Source: Haloplanus salinarum
GTDB taxonomy: Archaea > Halobacteriota > Halobacteria > Halobacteriales > Haloferacaceae
Reading direction: 5' to 3'
Assembly: GCF_024498175.1 (NCBI RefSeq)
Contig: NZ_CP101823.1
Coordinates: forward strand, 3,168,987 to 3,232,986
Length of the DNA: 64,000 bases
Below are positions 33,680 through 42,533 of the stretch, one piece after another. The number at the start of each line of letters is the position of its first letter. Within the stretch, counting starts at the first letter, position 1. Under the pieces are notes generated by a model that was not told where the DNA came from, made no database searches, and was given only the letters and a program-made list of their open reading frames with translations. Position numbers and translations under genes: made by a program.

Positions 33680-35059
33680 ATGCGTCTCGCCCCCACACGG
33701 CCGGATATGGTCCCCCATCCCTCCCCCCGTCGAACCCTCCTCGCCGCCCTCCTCGTAGGACTCCTCGTCGTCCCCGCGGGTGCGGCGACCGCGAGTCCCC
33801 GGCCCGTGGCCGTCTGTGAACCCTGCGAACGCGGGTTCGAGTCCGCCGCCCAGACCAACGACGTGGACGTCCGGATCGAACGGAGCACGGCCACGATGCG
33901 CGTCCACCGGAACGGCTCCGCGACGTGGACCGTCGAGAACCGCCTGAACGACACTGCCGCCTTCGAGAACACGTCGCTCCGGCGGTCCGTCGCCGAAGAG
34001 GCCATCCTGATCCACGACGCCCGCCTGCTCTCGACGAGCGTCTCGGGCGATACGCTACGGATGCGCTATCGTACCCCCGACGCCGCGACCGAGGCCGCGG
34101 GCGGTACCCTCCGGGTCGACTACTTCCGTGACGACCCCGGCGCGATGGTCCGGAACGGCCTCGGCGCCGACCGCCTCACCCTCGTCGCGCCCGAGGGGAT
34201 GGTCGTCGAGCGCGGCCTCCCAGGGGCCGACGTGTCCGGCCGTCGGATGACGGTCACGGCTTTCGAGGGGTCGGGCGACGGGCCGTTCGTGATGCTCGCG
34301 CCTGCCGACGACCCGCTCGCCCCGCTGTGGAGCCTCGTCGCCGTTTCCCTCCCGATGCTGCCCGTCGTCGGCCGCAACCTCTTCCTGTTGGTCGCGGTCC
34401 CGGCGGCCGTGTTCGCGGGCGGCCTCGCGGCCCTCGCCTGGGTCACGGACCGCGCCGACCTCGGAACCACCGCCACCCCCGACCGCCGCGCCCTCGTCGT
34501 CGCCGCGCTCGGCGTCCTCGCGCTCGCACACCCGCTCTACGCCGGGGTCGTCCTCGCCGGCGCGTCGCCGCCGCTGTTCGCCGCCGGCGTCGGTACGATC
34601 GTCCTCGGCGGGTCGCTGTCGATCCCTGCCGTCCGCGACGGCCTCTCGACCCGGCGGCTCGCCGCCCTGATCGCCTTCGCGTTCGCCGCCGCCCTCGCCG
34701 CCGGGTTCCTCCTCCGAACGCTCGCCTCTGGCGACCTCTCGATCCACGAGGGTGCGGACGTCGTCGGGATCGTCCTCCCGGCGCTCCCCGTCTACGCGGT
34801 CACGCTCGTCGGCTACGCCGCCGCGGCGGACCGCCTCCGGCACCGGCACGGCCTCGCGGCCGCCGTCGGCGCCCTCGCGCTCGTCCTCGGCGCGACGTTC
34901 CCCATCGCGTCGCGGGGCGGGACGCTCTACTTCTTGAGTGTCGTCCTCGCCGTCCTCGGCGCCGTCGCCGCCGTCGTCGTCGGCGTTCCCTTCTTCCTGC
35001 TCGGGTACGGCTTGGTCGATCCGAGCGGTCGCGGGCCGCGAGGGGCCGCCGACGGCTAG
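33680..35059 (+). CDS. multi-helix membrane protein with secreted N-terminal domain
   Basis: Up to 459 residues. A signal-like helix (about 19-38) is followed by an external beta-rich domain (about 40-210, [20 protein letters not shown]). About eight to nine membrane helices follow. This resembles haloarchaeal proteins of unknown role that have an outside domain and polytopic C-terminus. The ATG at 33680 is used, but the ATG at 33707 just before the signal peptide ([10 protein letters not shown]) is equally good. It converges on truD with overlapping stops. Confidence 0.7.
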   Translation: MRLAPTRPDMVPHPSPRRTLLAALLVGLLVVPAGAATASPRPVAVCEPCERGFESAAQTNDVDVRIERSTATMRVHRNGSATWTVENRLNDTAAFENTSLRRSVAEEAILIHDARLLSTSVSGDTLRMRYRTPDAATEAAGGTLRVDYFRDDPGAMVRNGLGADRLTLVAPEGMVVERGLPGADVSGRRMTVTAFEGSGDGPFVMLAPADDPLAPLWSLVAVSLPMLPVVGRNLFLLVAVPAAVFAGGLAALAWVTDRADLGTTATPDRRALVVAALGVLALAHPLYAGVVLAGASPPLFAAGVGTIVLGGSLSIPAVRDGLSTRRLAALIAFAFAAALAAGFLLRTLASGDLSIHEGADVVGIVLPALPVYAVTLVGYAAAADRLRHRHGLAAAVGALALVLGATFPIASRGGTLYFLSVVLAVLGAVAAVVVGVPFFLLGYGLVDPSGRGPRGAADG

Positions 35060-36390
35060 AGGTCCCGCGGATCGACCTTCAGGAACTCCCGGAGGACGGC
35101 CGTGGCGTACGACCCTCGTGGCAGCGAGAACGAGAGGGTGAGCGGGTCGCGCTCGACCGAGAGGTCGGTGCCGACGAGGACCGCCCGCCGGGTGCCCGAG
35201 GAGTCGAAGTTGCCGGGCAGGTCGAAGTCGGACGGCGACAGGTCGAGGCCGTCGAGCACCTCGCGTTCGACGTCGCCGGGTTCGCCGTCGCCCAGCTCCG
35301 TTTCGGTGCCGACCAGCGGCGCGGTGACGAAGGCCCGTCCCCGCTCGCAGTGCCGGGTCACGACGTCGACGCGCTCCTCGGTCACCCGCTGGAGGCGGTC
35401 GGTGTCGGGGACGGCGAGGTCCGCCGGCGCGTCCGCGTCCGCGAACGCCACCACGTCCCCGGCGACCGGGCGGTCGAAGGGCAGGCCGCGACGCAGGCGC
35501 TCGGAGACGATCCGGTTGAAAGCGAACGACTGGGCGGCGTTGACGAACAGGCGCTGGAGGTTCCAGGGGACGGCCTCCAGCGCGTTCCGGAAGTCCGCCG
35601 GCTCGCGGCCGCCGTTCTCGACCAGCCGGTGGAGCATCGACCGCTCGTACCCCAAGTGGCCGGGCATCGCGTCGAGCGCCGCCGCCCAGTCGGGGTCGTC
35701 GCCGGCGGCGACTTCCTCGACCGTCGCCCGTGCCGTCCGCGTCCGCTCCGGCTCCGTCTCGGCCGGGTTGCCGACGTAGGCCAGGACCGCCGCCCGCCAC
35801 TCCTCCCGGACGACGTGCAGTCCGACCTCGTGGGTGACGGGGCGCCGGCTCCCGAACCGCTGGTGGCCGAAGACGTTCGGCACCGCGGGCCGCCCGCCGC
35901 CGAAGGCCGTCAGCGCGTCGACCACGTCGTCGACCGCCTCCGGGCGCTCCGGTTCGCTCACCCGGATCTCGAAGGCGTTGCCGGCGAGGTCGCCGAACTC
36001 TAGGTTTCGCCCCACCCGCCCCAGCGGCTCCAGGTCGACGCCGTCGAGGGTCGGCAGATCCGCGGCGTCGATCCCTTGGACGGAGAACAGCTGCGTGGTG
36101 ACCGCGCGCTTGTCCTTGGTGCCGGCCCACGACACCCGCTCGCGGCTCACGCCCAACGCATCCGAGAGCGCGCCCGCGAAGTCGTTGGTGTCCCAGTCGA
36201 CGAGCGTCGCCCGCACCAACAGGTGGGGGTAGGCTCCGGCGTCGGCGTCGGGCGGCTCGGGGTCGACGGCTTCGAGCTCCCGGACCCGGAAGTCGGCGGG
36301 GTCGGCCCGGAGTCGGCCGCCGACCCCGGGGCCGTCGCTCACGTAGTAGTCGATGCCGACCTGCCGTTCGAGCGGGTGTGCCTCGCGCAT
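35056..36390 (-). CDS. truD: tRNA pseudouridine(13) synthase TruD
   Basis: 444 residues. The conserved catalytic segment [20 protein letters not shown], with GxKDxxA and the catalytic Asp, is near residues 86-105. [20 protein letters not shown] and the [20 protein letters not shown] segment confirm the TruD fold. It isomerises U13 of tRNAs. Its length fits archaeal members. It faces the membrane protein tail-to-tail, and the NicO gene lies upstream on the same strand. Confidence 0.95.
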   Translation of the reverse strand: MREAHPLERQVGIDYYVSDGPGVGGRLRADPADFRVRELEAVDPEPPDADAGAYPHLLVRATLVDWDTNDFAGALSDALGVSRERVSWAGTKDKRAVTTQLFSVQGIDAADLPTLDGVDLEPLGRVGRNLEFGDLAGNAFEIRVSEPERPEAVDDVVDALTAFGGGRPAVPNVFGHQRFGSRRPVTHEVGLHVVREEWRAAVLAYVGNPAETEPERTRTARATVEEVAAGDDPDWAAALDAMPGHLGYERSMLHRLVENGGREPADFRNALEAVPWNLQRLFVNAAQSFAFNRIVSERLRRGLPFDRPVAGDVVAFADADAPADLAVPDTDRLQRVTEERVDVVTRHCERGRAFVTAPLVGTETELGDGEPGDVEREVLDGLDLSPSDFDLPGNFDSSGTRRAVLVGTDLSVERDPLTLSFSLPRGSYATAVLREFLKVDPRDL

Positions 36391-36446
36391 CGGGTCGGCT
36401 GGCGTTCGCGGCGCCGACGGGTCAGCGTATCGGTTCGGTCGGACTG

Positions 36447-36468
36447 CCGACCGTCTCGAAACGGTCGG
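36447..36468. other. short inverted repeat between the nicO stop and truD start
   Basis: CCGACCGT (36447-36454) and ACGGTCGG (36461-36468) form an exact 8-bp stem with a 6-base loop. It lies ten bases beyond the stop of the NicO gene. There is no T-run after it, so a terminator role is only possible. Confidence 0.35.
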
Positions 36469-36477
36469 CCGACAGTA

Positions 36478-37218
36478 TCAGCCGACGAGACCGGCCCACT
36501 CGACCACCAGCAGGAGGCCGACGACGACGCCGAGGGCGCCCGCGAACGCCCGGAGCGCCCGCTCCATCCCGGTGTCGAGCGTCCGGCCCCACACCGCCGC
36601 GACGGCGGCCATCGTCAGCACCGACGCGAGGCCGAACGCGCCGAGGAAGGACGCGGCCGTCGGGAGGTCCGGCGTCGTCGAGACGAGCGCGATCACGAGG
36701 GCGCCGCTCCCCGCGACGCCGTGGAGCGCGCCCACGAGCGCGGAGTCGCCGTGGACGTGGACGTGTCCCCCGCCCAGCGACAGGGTGCCGACGTCGAAAT
36801 GGCCGTGGAGCGGATGCGTCCCGTGGGCGTGCTCGCGGCGGCCGATCACGCCCGCGAGCATCCGCCCACCGAGGTAGCACAGGACGACGCCGACGACCGC
36901 CTCGAAGAGGCCCGTCACCGACGCCGGGAGGCGGACGCCGAACGCGAGCAGCGTGGCCCCGAGCGCGGTGATGGGGACGGTGTGACCGATCCCCCACGAC
37001 GCACCGACCAGGGCGGGGGACGACGCGGGCGCGCCCAGTCCGTTTTCCGAGGAGCGTGGCTCCTCGCCGTTTTCCGAGGAGCGTGGCTCCTCGCCGTCTC
37101 CCACGGCGTCTCCCTCCCCGCCATCGACCAGCGTCGCGACGGCGGCGAGGTGGTCCGTCTCGAGGGCGTGACGGGCGCCCATCGCCCCGCCCGCCACGGC
37201 CGCAGCGACGAGTGACAT
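36478..37218 (-). CDS. NicO/HupE-like nickel (cobalt) membrane transporter
   Basis: 246 residues and about six helices. The opening GGAMGARHALETDHLAAVAT (near residues 9-28) is the HAxExDH motif of nickel/cobalt permeases. GASWGIGHTVPI and the cytoplasmic His-rich loop (REHAHGTHPLHGHFDV, GGHVHVHGD) support metal handling. A 27-base tandem repeat inserts GEEPRSSEN twice into the first loop. It probably moves Ni2+ or Co2+; metal specificity cannot be read. ATG 37218 is used; a GTG nine bases earlier is less likely. Confidence 0.82.
   Translation of the reverse strand: MSLVAAAVAGGAMGARHALETDHLAAVATLVDGGEGDAVGDGEEPRSSENGEEPRSSENGLGAPASSPALVGASWGIGHTVPITALGATLLAFGVRLPASVTGLFEAVVGVVLCYLGGRMLAGVIGRREHAHGTHPLHGHFDVGTLSLGGGHVHVHGDSALVGALHGVAGSGALVIALVSTTPDLPTAASFLGAFGLASVLTMAAVAAVWGRTLDTGMERALRAFAGALGVVVGLLLVVEWAGLVG
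37041..37094. repeat. exact 27-bp tandem repeat with an internal hairpin, inside the NicO gene
   Basis: Two identical 27-base units (37041-37067 and 37068-37094). Each contains CGAGGAGC-GTG-GCTCCTCG, an 8-bp stem with a 3-base loop. The repeat stays in frame and encodes GEEPRSSEN twice in a loop of the transporter. It looks like a recent duplication or the start of a simple array. Confidence 0.9.
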
Positions 37219-37353
37219 ACCGGCCACTCACCCACGGCACACTTAGCCGTTGCGTGCTCGGTCGACTCCGGCCGGATCGCCCGCATGCGGTCGACCATCC
37301 GGTGAACGGGGACGCGACGGAGCCGGCGCATCGAGAACCGCGATCCGGTCGGC

Positions 37354-37439
37354 TGATACTGTTTATTGTACGTCAGTACCGGTGGTTCGCCGGACTGTCC
37401 TGGCGAACCACCGATGAACAGTTACAATAATCCGTATGA
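37354..37439. repeat. dispersed 86-bp palindromic repeat, copy 3
   Basis: The same length and ends as copy 1: TGATACTGTTTATTGTA on the left, GTTACAATAATCCGTATGA on the right, and the inner ACCGGTGGTTCGCCGGAC palindrome. It differs from copy 1 mainly in the six bases around position 37372, in the centre and near 37413-37415. The pth2 stop codon (37441-37443) begins two bases past its right end. The left end lies in the upstream region of the NicO gene. Confidence 0.9.
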
Positions 37440-37440
37440 G

Positions 37441-37779
37441 TCAGTACAGCGAGAGATCGCCGGTCACCCGGTCCACGTCGTCGTCTTCGCCCGGCCCCAC
37501 CGCCAGCGCCGTCACGGTCCCGGGCTCCAGCTGGGTGTGACCGGCGTCCCGGACGACGGCGTTCGGCAACCCCGCCCGCTCGGCGGCGTCGGCCAACTCG
37601 AACAGTTCGGACTCGCCGCTTCCTTTCAAGACGACTTTCTTTTGCCCCTCGCCCTTCCACGCCCGGCGGGTGCGCTCGTCGGCGTCCTCGTACGCCGACA
37701 GCGCGGCGTGGGCGACCTGTGCGGCGAGTTTTCCCTGTCCCATCCCGAGGTCGGTCCGCGCGACGATGGCCTGTTTCAT
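37441..37779 (-). CDS. pth2: peptidyl-tRNA hydrolase, Pth2 type
   Basis: 112 residues, standard size. The N-terminus [20 protein letters not shown], followed by QVAHAA, is the family signature, and [20 protein letters not shown] plus [14 protein letters not shown] complete the active site (Lys, Asp and Thr). It frees tRNA from stalled peptidyl-tRNA. The ATG at 37779 is used; longer frames add Arg-rich shadow sequence. Its stop abuts the third copy of the palindromic repeat. Confidence 0.95.
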   Translation of the reverse strand: MKQAIVARTDLGMGQGKLAAQVAHAALSAYEDADERTRRAWKGEGQKKVVLKGSGESELFELADAAERAGLPNAVVRDAGHTQLEPGTVTALAVGPGEDDDVDRVTGDLSLY

Positions 37780-37920
37780 GCCCCGTCGTCCGGCCGGCCG
37801 GACCAAAGCGTCGTCGGTCCCCGCGCTCCCGGTCGACCGACTCCGGGGCCCAGAGGACCGGTCTCGGGGGATTGCGGTCCGCAAAGAGACGCGACGGCGA
37901 CGACCGCGGCGCCGTCGGTT

Positions 37921-39000
37921 TCAGTAGGCGTCGGCGTCGACCAGCCGCTGTGCGATGCGCTGGGCGCCGACCGCCGCGGACTCGGCGGGGCTGTCCGGCG
38001 CCACCGCCTCGACCTCCCGCTGGAGTTCCTCGCTCAGGCGCTCCTCGAACTCCTCGACGATGCCCGGGATGCAGGCCATTCCGCCCGTCAACACGACGGG
38101 ACGATCGAGCGCCAACTGGTAGACCTTGATGTTGTCGTTGGCGAGTTCGGGCAGGAAGGCGTTGGCCACCTCCTCGACGGCCTCGTCGACGTACTCGTCG
38201 ACGGCGTCCATGACGCTGCGCTCGATGGTGAACTCGTGGGAGCCGCCGCCGGGCTGCTGGATCACGTCCGTGAACGGCTCGAAGTCGACGAAGTCGGCGT
38301 GCTCCTCCTTGTACTCCCGGGCGGTGGTGGTGTCGATGTTGACCCGGCCCTGGGTCTCCTCCTCGACGTAGTTGGCGATCCGTCGGTCCACCTCGTTGCC
38401 GGTGACCGCACCCGTGGTGAAGGGGACGAGTTGCTCGCCGCGGCGGTACGCCGAGGCTTCGAGGTTCGTCGACCCCAGGTTCACGGTGACGAAGATGTCC
38501 TCGACGGCCTCCAAGTCGTCGCCGAGAGCGGGTACCGACCCGCAGAGCGACTCGGGGTAGCTCCGGATCAGCGCCTCGCCGATGGTGCTCCCCTCGATGA
38601 CCGACTGCAGGTTCGCCAGTCCCGCCTCGTTGTCGATGGTCGGGATGGCGTACACCACCGCGCTGTCGGTGGGGACGTCGTTCGCCTCGATGACCTCCTC
38701 GAAGAACGTCGCCGTCAACTCCGCCCGGGAGTCGTCCTCCGGGAGTCCCGAGCGGAGGGTGTACTGCACGCGGTCGGGGTACTCCGTCGCCGCCTGATCC
38801 CCGTAGAGGACGCGCTCCTCGCCCGTGATGGCGTCCTCGTACGTCGCGAGACAGGTGAGCGTCTTGATCGTCCGCAGTCCGTCGCCGTCGGGGATGGCAA
38901 TGACCGTTCGAGTGCTTCCGAGTTTCACGCCGATGGGCGCGGGCCCGTCGTCCCCGGCCGTCGTCCCGTCCTCGTCGTCCTCGCTCTCGGAGTCGCTCAT
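37921..39000 (-). CDS. actin-like ATPase, probable salactin homologue
   Basis: 359 residues. After an acidic N-terminal tail (about 1-20) the actin/Hsp70 core motifs appear in order: phosphate 1 (PIGVKLGSTRTVIAIP), phosphate 2 (IFVTVNLGSTNLEASAY) and adenosine (PVVLTGGMACIPGIVEEFEE). The usual acidic residue of phosphate 1 is missing (KLGST instead of DLGTT), as in divergent haloarchaeal actin relatives. Halobacterium salactin is a polar, dynamically unstable filament that helps DNA partition. It is 49 bases downstream of an ArlD/E-like gene on the same strand. Naming as salactin is likely but not proved. Confidence 0.8.
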   Translation of the reverse strand: MSDSESEDDEDGTTAGDDGPAPIGVKLGSTRTVIAIPDGDGLRTIKTLTCLATYEDAITGEERVLYGDQAATEYPDRVQYTLRSGLPEDDSRAELTATFFEEVIEANDVPTDSAVVYAIPTIDNEAGLANLQSVIEGSTIGEALIRSYPESLCGSVPALGDDLEAVEDIFVTVNLGSTNLEASAYRRGEQLVPFTTGAVTGNEVDRRIANYVEEETQGRVNIDTTTAREYKEEHADFVDFEPFTDVIQQPGGGSHEFTIERSVMDAVDEYVDEAVEEVANAFLPELANDNIKVYQLALDRPVVLTGGMACIPGIVEEFEERLSEELQREVEAVAPDSPAESAAVGAQRIAQRLVDADAY

Positions 39001-39049
39001 GCGGCCGGCGCTACACGCGGACGTGATAAATAAGCACTCCCCGTCTCGG

Positions 39050-39547
39050 TCACCGACCAGTCAGCGAGGTCAACCGAGCGACGTAGTGGAGGCTGACGCG
39101 ATGGTCGTCGGCGTTCAAGTCGTTGTCGGCGTTCGCCCGCGAGTCGTCGATGCCCGAGAGGTAGGCGTCGAGTGCCTCGGCGGCGTCGCTACCCAGCCAT
39201 CCGACCGCTTCGTAGAAGTCGACGGCGTCGTCCACCGAGTCGCGTCCCGCCTGCAACACGAGGAACTCCAGCCACTCGAAGATCAGCGCCTCGGCGACCA
39301 GCGACGCCGGGAGCGCGGGGAGGTACGGCCGCTCCAGCGCTTCGATCCGGCGATCCATCGTGGCCAAGTCGCGGGTCAGCGACGCCTCGAACGCCGTGTC
39401 GGCCGCCGAGCGGTCGCCCTCGCTCTCGTCGTCGGTCTCGTCCGGCCATTCGGCTCCCGCGTCCGTCTCCTCCACTCGGTCCAGCATCGACGCGTCGCTG
39501 GCCGCCCGGAGTTCGTCCAGGTCGTAGTTCCGCGGGTCGATGGCCAT
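39050..39547 (-). CDS. ArlD/E (FlaD/E)-domain protein
   Basis: 165 residues. A disordered acidic N-terminus (about 22-50), a helical segment (ASLTRDLATMDRRIEALERP), and a C-terminal domain (LPASLVAEALIFEWLEFLVL, QAGRDSVDDAVDFYEAVGWLGSDAAEAL). That domain closely resembles the ArlD/ArlE accessory domain of the archaellum motor, which links it to the chemotaxis adaptor. No archaellum genes surround it, so it is an orphan. Its partner may be the actin-like protein encoded 49 bases downstream. Confidence 0.8.
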   Translation of the reverse strand: MAIDPRNYDLDELRAASDASMLDRVEETDAGAEWPDETDDESEGDRSAADTAFEASLTRDLATMDRRIEALERPYLPALPASLVAEALIFEWLEFLVLQAGRDSVDDAVDFYEAVGWLGSDAAEALDAYLSGIDDSRANADNDLNADDHRVSLHYVARLTSLTGR

Positions 39548-39630
39548 CGAACGCCGGTGAGTAGGGGCGCTCGCGAATTAAAGGCTTCCCAACCGTGTGA
39601 CGCCCGTCCGACGGTCTCGCACCCGCCTCG

Positions 39631-39700
39631 TCATCGTCACCGGTGGTCCGCCAGGACAGTCCGGCGAACCTCCGGTAGACGGTCACGACGATCCGTCTCG
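39631..39700. repeat. dispersed palindromic repeat, copy 4 (degenerate, partly coding)
   Basis: The inner palindrome (CACCGGTGGTCCGCCAGGAC with GTCCGGCGAACCTCCGGT) is kept with three or four changes. The right flank GACGGTCACGACGATCCGT aligns base for base with AACAGTTACAATAATCCGT of copies 1 and 3, with A/T to G/C changes. The left outer arm is hardly recognisable. The MFS gene's stop codon and last residues lie inside the right flank. Confidence 0.82.
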
Positions 39701-40867
39701 GGCGTCGGTCCCCAGGGCGCGGTTGGCGACGAGCAGCGCCACGAGCGCGGTGAGGAGGGCGCCCACGAGGGCGTAGGCCGCGAACCAGCCGACGGCCTCC
39801 GCGACCGTCCCAGTCACGCCGCTGCCGAGCGAACTGACGAGCAACACGACCGTCCGAACGAGGCCGAAGCCCGTCCCGCGCTCGTCGGCCGCGAGGTGGT
39901 CCATGAACCGCGAGTTGAGTGCGCCCGGCCACGAGAGGCCGAGACCGACGAGCCCCGTTCCCGCGACCACCGCGACGGGCCCGCCGGCACCGAACAGGAA
40001 GCAGGCGTAGCCGGCGACTCCGGCGAGAAACGACGCCGCGAGCGCCGGATCGCGCCCGGTCGCGTCCGACACCCACCCCAATCCCGGGGCGGTGACCAGC
40101 GTGAGCGCGAACACCGCGCCGAAGACGAGGCTGGCGCGTCCGGTCGTGAGCCCCACGTAATCGACGAGGAAGGTCGGGAAGAAGGAGGCGAAGGACTGCC
40201 AGGTGAAAAAGCCGACCATGGCAAGCAGGGTCGTGAAGGCGATGCTCGGACGGGTGAGCAGGGCGAACAGTTGGCCGACGTCGACGACGGCCTCTCCTCG
40301 ACCGTCGCCCGCCGCGGTCGCCGGGACCCGCCACGCGAACAGCGCGAGGACGACCGGCGCCACGGCGGCCGGCACGAGCACGCCCGCCCGCCAGTCGAAC
40401 CGTGTCGCCGCCGCCGCGCTCGCGACGGGGGCGATCAGCCCCGCGGCCGACGCCCCGATCTCGTGGACCCCGAGCGCGCGCCCGGTGTTCTCGAAGCGAG
40501 CGGTGAGAAACGAGGTACCGGCGGTGAAGTACAGCCCCGCGGCGGCGCCGAGGGCGACGGCCGCGACGGCGAAGACGCCGAACGTGGGCGCGCTCGCGAG
40601 CGCGAGGCTCGCCACCGTGATACCGGCCATGGCGGCGAGGATCACGCGCCGCTCCCCGATCCGGTCGGCGACGATCCCGCCGGGGAACTGGAAGAGCGCG
40701 TAGGCCGCCCACATCCCCGAGAGCGCGAGGCCGACGGTCCCCGTCGTGACGCCGAAGGCGTCGATGACGTCGGGGACGAGCGGGCTCGGCGCCAGTCGAG
40801 CCACCATCGTCACGAAGAAGGCAGCCGTCGTCACGCCGAGGAGATCCCAGCCGCCGGATCGGGTCAT
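39683..40867 (-). CDS. MFS transporter
   Basis: 394 residues with about 12 membrane helices. The cytoplasmic motif A GGIVADRIGERRVI (near residues 58-71) between helices 2 and 3 is diagnostic, and a weaker copy GWVSDATGRDP appears between helices 8 and 9. The substrate is unknown. Its C-terminal residues (DARDGSS) come from sequence shared with the fourth palindromic repeat. It is divergent from the PhoU/RCK-C gene, with a short promoter region between. Confidence 0.9.
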   Translation of the reverse strand: MTRSGGWDLLGVTTAAFFVTMVARLAPSPLVPDVIDAFGVTTGTVGLALSGMWAAYALFQFPGGIVADRIGERRVILAAMAGITVASLALASAPTFGVFAVAAVALGAAAGLYFTAGTSFLTARFENTGRALGVHEIGASAAGLIAPVASAAAATRFDWRAGVLVPAAVAPVVLALFAWRVPATAAGDGRGEAVVDVGQLFALLTRPSIAFTTLLAMVGFFTWQSFASFFPTFLVDYVGLTTGRASLVFGAVFALTLVTAPGLGWVSDATGRDPALAASFLAGVAGYACFLFGAGGPVAVVAGTGLVGLGLSWPGALNSRFMDHLAADERGTGFGLVRTVVLLVSSLGSGVTGTVAEAVGWFAAYALVGALLTALVALLVANRALGTDARDGSS

Positions 40868-40917
40868 CGTCGGGCGGTCATCCCCGATCCGCTTCGTTCT
40901 TGCGTTCGTCGGGAGGG

Positions 40918-40923
40918 TTTTAT
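40918..40923 (+). promoter_or_regulatory. TATA-like box of the PhoU/RCK-C gene
   Basis: TTTTAT is the only AT-rich stretch here and lies about 27 bases before the ATG at 40948, which favours that start over two earlier ATG codons and suggests a leaderless transcript. Confidence 0.5.
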
Positions 40924-40947
40924 CGCCCCGGCGACATGGGTTCGGGT

Positions 40948-42138
40948 ATGGATCCCGGGGACGTCGAGTACGAGCCGGTCAGCGTGAAGGTCGTCCTCGT
41001 CGAGATGAAGGATACGGCCGAACTCCTCATCGACCTCGCGTACTCGGCGGTCCTCCACGGGAGCGACGAGGTGGCCGCGGAGGTGCTGGAACTCGAAGAG
41101 CGAATGGACGTCTTACAGCTCCAGGCGCGGATGAGCCTGCTGATGGCCGCCCGGAGCACGGAGGACGCAGAGCGGCTGGCGCCCGTCCTCGGCGTCGTCG
41201 GCGCCGCCGAGAAGATCAGCGACGCCGCGGGCGACATCGCCAAGGTGGTGCTCGAGGACATCGGCGTCCCCGAGGCGATGCGGGCGGCCATCCCGGAAGC
41301 GGTCGAGACGGTCGTCCGCGGACGGGTCGCCCCCGACTCCGACTACGCCGGCACCTCGCTCGGCGGCTGCAACCTCGAAACGGACACCGGCGTCCGGGTG
41401 ATCGCCATCCGCCGTGCCGGCGACTGGATCGTCAACCCCGACCGGGACACGGCGCTTTCGGCCGACGACGTGGTTCTCCTCCGGGGCACCGAGCGGGCCA
41501 TCGGCCCGGTGTACGAGACGGTCACCGGCGACGCCTACGATCCCCCGGCTCCCGTCGACTCCACCATCGACGACCTCGACCGCGCCGTCGACTCCATCGT
41601 GTTGATGAAAAACATGAGCGAGTTGGCGGTCGACCTGGCCTACGGCTCCGTCCTCTTCGACAGCCAGGGCGTCGCCGCGGAGGTGGTCGAACTCGAGGCC
41701 GAGGTCGACGCGCTGAAATCCCGGTTCGAGGCGTGGGTGTTGCGCGCCGCCGGCCGCGTCGAGGATCCCATCTCGCTCCGGGGGCTGGTCCACCTGGCGA
41801 GCGCGACGGAGGTGATCAGCGACGCCGCCCTGGAGATCAGCGAGGGGGTGCTCCGCGGCCTCGACACCCACCCGGTCGTCGCCGCCGCCGTCGAGGAGTC
41901 CGACGAGGTGATCGTCCGCGTGGGCGTCGGTGCGGACGGACGACTGGCCGACGCCTCGCTGGGTGACTTGGAGGTGAAGACGGCGACGGGGATGCGCGTC
42001 ATCGCCGTCCGCCGCGGCGGCGGCGACTGGGTCGTCTCGCCCGGCCCGGAGACGGTCGTCCACCCCGGCGACGTGCTGATCGCGAAGGGGACCCGTGCCG
42101 GGGCCGACCGGCTGGCCGACCTGGCCGGCGACGCCTAG
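40948..42138 (+). CDS. duplicated PhoU-like/RCK-C (TrkA-C) regulatory protein
   Basis: 396 residues in two repeats. Each has a helical PhoU-like part (VKVVLVEMKDTAELLIDLAY and, later, VDSIVLMKNMSELAVDLAYG) followed by an RCK-C domain (about 120-195 and 320-390, VRVIAIRRAGDWIVNPDRDT; MRVIAVRRGGGDWVVSPGP). RCK-C domains bind small ligands in potassium and magnesium transport. No membrane part is present, so it probably controls a cation transporter encoded elsewhere. The start at 40948 is set by the TATA spacing. Stops overlap with the convergent gene. Confidence 0.85.
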   Translation: MDPGDVEYEPVSVKVVLVEMKDTAELLIDLAYSAVLHGSDEVAAEVLELEERMDVLQLQARMSLLMAARSTEDAERLAPVLGVVGAAEKISDAAGDIAKVVLEDIGVPEAMRAAIPEAVETVVRGRVAPDSDYAGTSLGGCNLETDTGVRVIAIRRAGDWIVNPDRDTALSADDVVLLRGTERAIGPVYETVTGDAYDPPAPVDSTIDDLDRAVDSIVLMKNMSELAVDLAYGSVLFDSQGVAAEVVELEAEVDALKSRFEAWVLRAAGRVEDPISLRGLVHLASATEVISDAALEISEGVLRGLDTHPVVAAAVEESDEVIVRVGVGADGRLADASLGDLEVKTATGMRVIAVRRGGGDWVVSPGPETVVHPGDVLIAKGTRAGADRLADLAGDA

Positions 42139-42425
42139 AGGCGGCGCGCCAGGCGAACGGCGGTCACCGCCGTCAGCGCCGCCGTCACGAACAGCGCCGT
42201 CGCCGACGCGAGGACGAACGCGAGGCCGAGAAACCAGCCCTCGGGGCCGAGAAGCGGGTACCGCTGTGTGGCGGTGACTGGCCCGAGCAACTCGAAGACA
42301 CGGACGAGATAGACCAGCGCCGCGAGGGCGAGGCCAGCGGCGGCGCCGGCGGTCGCGTTGCGTCGCACCCGCAGCGCGTCGAGCAGCCCGGACACGGGCG
42401 GTCGCTCCGGTCGGTCGTCGCTCAC
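42135..42425 (-). CDS. small two- to three-helix membrane protein
   Basis: 96 residues from a GTG start (MSDDRPERPPVSGLLDAL). Helices are predicted at about 27-46 and 63-88, perhaps with a third. The C-terminus is basic (RLARRL). A family typical of haloarchaea without known function. The GTG fits a short cytoplasmic N-terminus; longer frames add Arg-rich shadow sequence. Its stop overlaps that of the RCK-C gene by four bases. Confidence 0.65.
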   Translation of the reverse strand: MSDDRPERPPVSGLLDALRVRRNATAGAAAGLALAALVYLVRVFELLGPVTATQRYPLLGPEGWFLGLAFVLASATALFVTAALTAVTAVRLARRL

Positions 42426-42533
42426 GGTCGGAGTCCGGACTCCACGATCAAAGCCCCATCGTTGTGCGGCGGGGCCGCGGCCGCTCGGTCCGGGACCGAA
42501 TCGCTCAAAGGGACCGAGTCCGTGAGTCGAACA

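Noticed and set aside
37366-39033. Long plus-strand frame opposite pth2 and the actin-like gene
   Set aside because: It begins inside palindrome copy 3 and is otherwise antisense of two well-recognised genes.
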